DNA from: Nitriliruptoraceae bacterium
Lineage (GTDB): Bacteria; Actinomycetota; Nitriliruptoria; Nitriliruptorales; Nitriliruptoraceae
Direction of reading: 5' to 3'
Length of the DNA: 5,019 nt
NCBI GenBank assembly: GCA_007125475.1
Contig: SLDB01000145.1
Location: 1-5,019, forward strand
The translations under genes and the position numbers were made by a program. Under the pieces are notes generated by a model, which saw nothing but the letters and a program-made list of their open reading frames with translations, did no database searches and was not told where the DNA came from. Within the stretch, counting starts at the first letter, position 1; every line of letters starts with the position of its first letter. Positions 4,517 to 5,019 of the stretch are shown here, piece by piece.

Positions 4517-5019
4517 GTGGAACCCCAGCAGCAGGTGCAGAAGGCCCAGAAGATCATCCCCGTCCCGACCCTGCACTTCAGCGACGGGGCGCTCGCCGGT
4601 CGTGTGGTCCGGCTGGACCACGACGTGGCGACGCTGGGACGGCGTGAGGACAACGCCTACGTCGTCGACGACCCACGGGTCTCGCGGGTGCACGCCGAGC
4701 TGCGCAGGGAGGCGTCGGCGGTGATCGTCACCGACCTGGGGTCCTCGGCCGGGACGAAGGTGAACGACGTCGAGATCGAGGGACCGAAGGTGATCCGGCA
4801 CGGCGACCGGGTGAGTTTCGGTCCGGTGGTGGCCACGTTCGAGGATCCGGCGGCCGCCTCACAGGCCGAGGACGCCACGATGGTGTTCGACGTCCCCAAG
4901 GTCGAGACCGGGCCGCACCTCTCGCCACGCCAACAGCAGGTGCTCGAGCTGATGGCCGAGGGGATGACGAACTCGGAGATCGGCGATCAACTCGGGGTCA
5001 CCGAGCGCACGATCAAGGC
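4517..5019 (+). CDS. FHA-domain protein with C-terminal LuxR-type helix-turn-helix, partial
   Basis: The first 167 residues are seen; the 3' end is outside the window. Residues 1-15 are a Gln-rich start. Residues 17-110 form a forkhead-associated domain, a phosphothreonine-binding module: TLGRREDNAYVVDDPRVSRV (39-58) holds GR (41-42) and the SRVHAEL signature (56-62) with Ser56, Arg57 and His59; DLGSSAGTKVN (73-83) corresponds to the usual LGSxNGT loop but has Ala78 where Asn is normal; HGDRVSFG (95-102) closes the domain. A linker (111-134) contains DATMVFDV. LSPRQQQVLELMAEGMTNSE (135-154) and IGDQLGVTERTIK (155-167) are a typical LuxR/GerE DNA-binding domain, cut within the recognition helix. 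The likely role is a cytosolic transcription regulator that reads Ser/Thr kinase signalling. It is separated by 195 bp from the upstream gene and probably has its own promoter. Extra domains beyond the edge cannot be excluded. Confidence 0.88.
   Translation, partial: MEPQQQVQKAQKIIPVPTLHFSDGALAGRVVRLDHDVATLGRREDNAYVVDDPRVSRVHAELRREASAVIVTDLGSSAGTKVNDVEIEGPKVIRHGDRVSFGPVVATFEDPAAASQAEDATMVFDVPKVETGPHLSPRQQQVLELMAEGMTNSEIGDQLGVTERTIK

Overview
This is a very GC-rich window with strongly G/C-biased third codon positions, Asp/Arg/Val/Ala-rich proteins and GTG/TTG starts, as expected of a high-GC actinobacterium. The mix of an MshEN-type pilus/secretion ATPase, an LppM-like lipoprotein and an FHA-LuxR protein would fit the class Acidimicrobiia or a relative, but that placement is an inference. 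I see no tRNA, rRNA, CRISPR array, insertion sequence, phage gene or other mobile element. The region reads as ordinary chromosome.

Layout. (1) Positions 1-536, minus strand: the N-terminal 178 codons of a gene that leaves the window on the left. It carries an MshEN domain (N-terminal domain of PilB/GspE/MshE ATPases, often a cyclic-di-GMP receptor). (2) Positions 537-633: a divergent intergenic region with three near-identical 10-bp direct repeats at about helical spacing and a 14-bp inverted repeat. (3) Positions 634-1398, plus strand: an acidic lipoprotein of the LppM type with a C-terminal membrane helix. (4) Positions 1382-2155, minus strand: a 257-residue protein of unknown function whose C-terminal half resembles the split-barrel (pyridoxamine-phosphate-oxidase-like) fold; it converges on the lipoprotein gene with a 17-bp tail overlap. 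(5) Positions 2156-2294: a divergent control region with a plausible -10 box for the next gene. (6) Positions 2295-3437, plus strand: a complete acyl-CoA dehydrogenase. (7) Positions 3482-4321, plus strand: a PHP-family phosphoesterase of the YciV/TrpH (RNase AM, nucleoside 3',5'-bisphosphate phosphatase) type, 44 bp downstream and probably co-transcribed. (8) Positions 4322-4516: 195 bp without a supported gene, holding inverted repeats. (9) Position 4517 to the window end, plus strand: an FHA-domain protein with a LuxR-type helix-turn-helix, cut off within the recognition region.

How they work together. The pilus/secretion ATPase and the lipoprotein diverge from one shared control region and may both serve the cell envelope. 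The acyl-CoA dehydrogenase and the PHP phosphoesterase look like a two-gene housekeeping operon. The FHA-LuxR protein looks like a phosphothreonine-responsive transcription regulator that starts its own unit. No clearly new multi-gene system is visible. The most interesting points are the FHA-LuxR architecture with a GarA-like threonine motif in its linker, the one-sided MshEN motif, and the phased repeats at 564-594.
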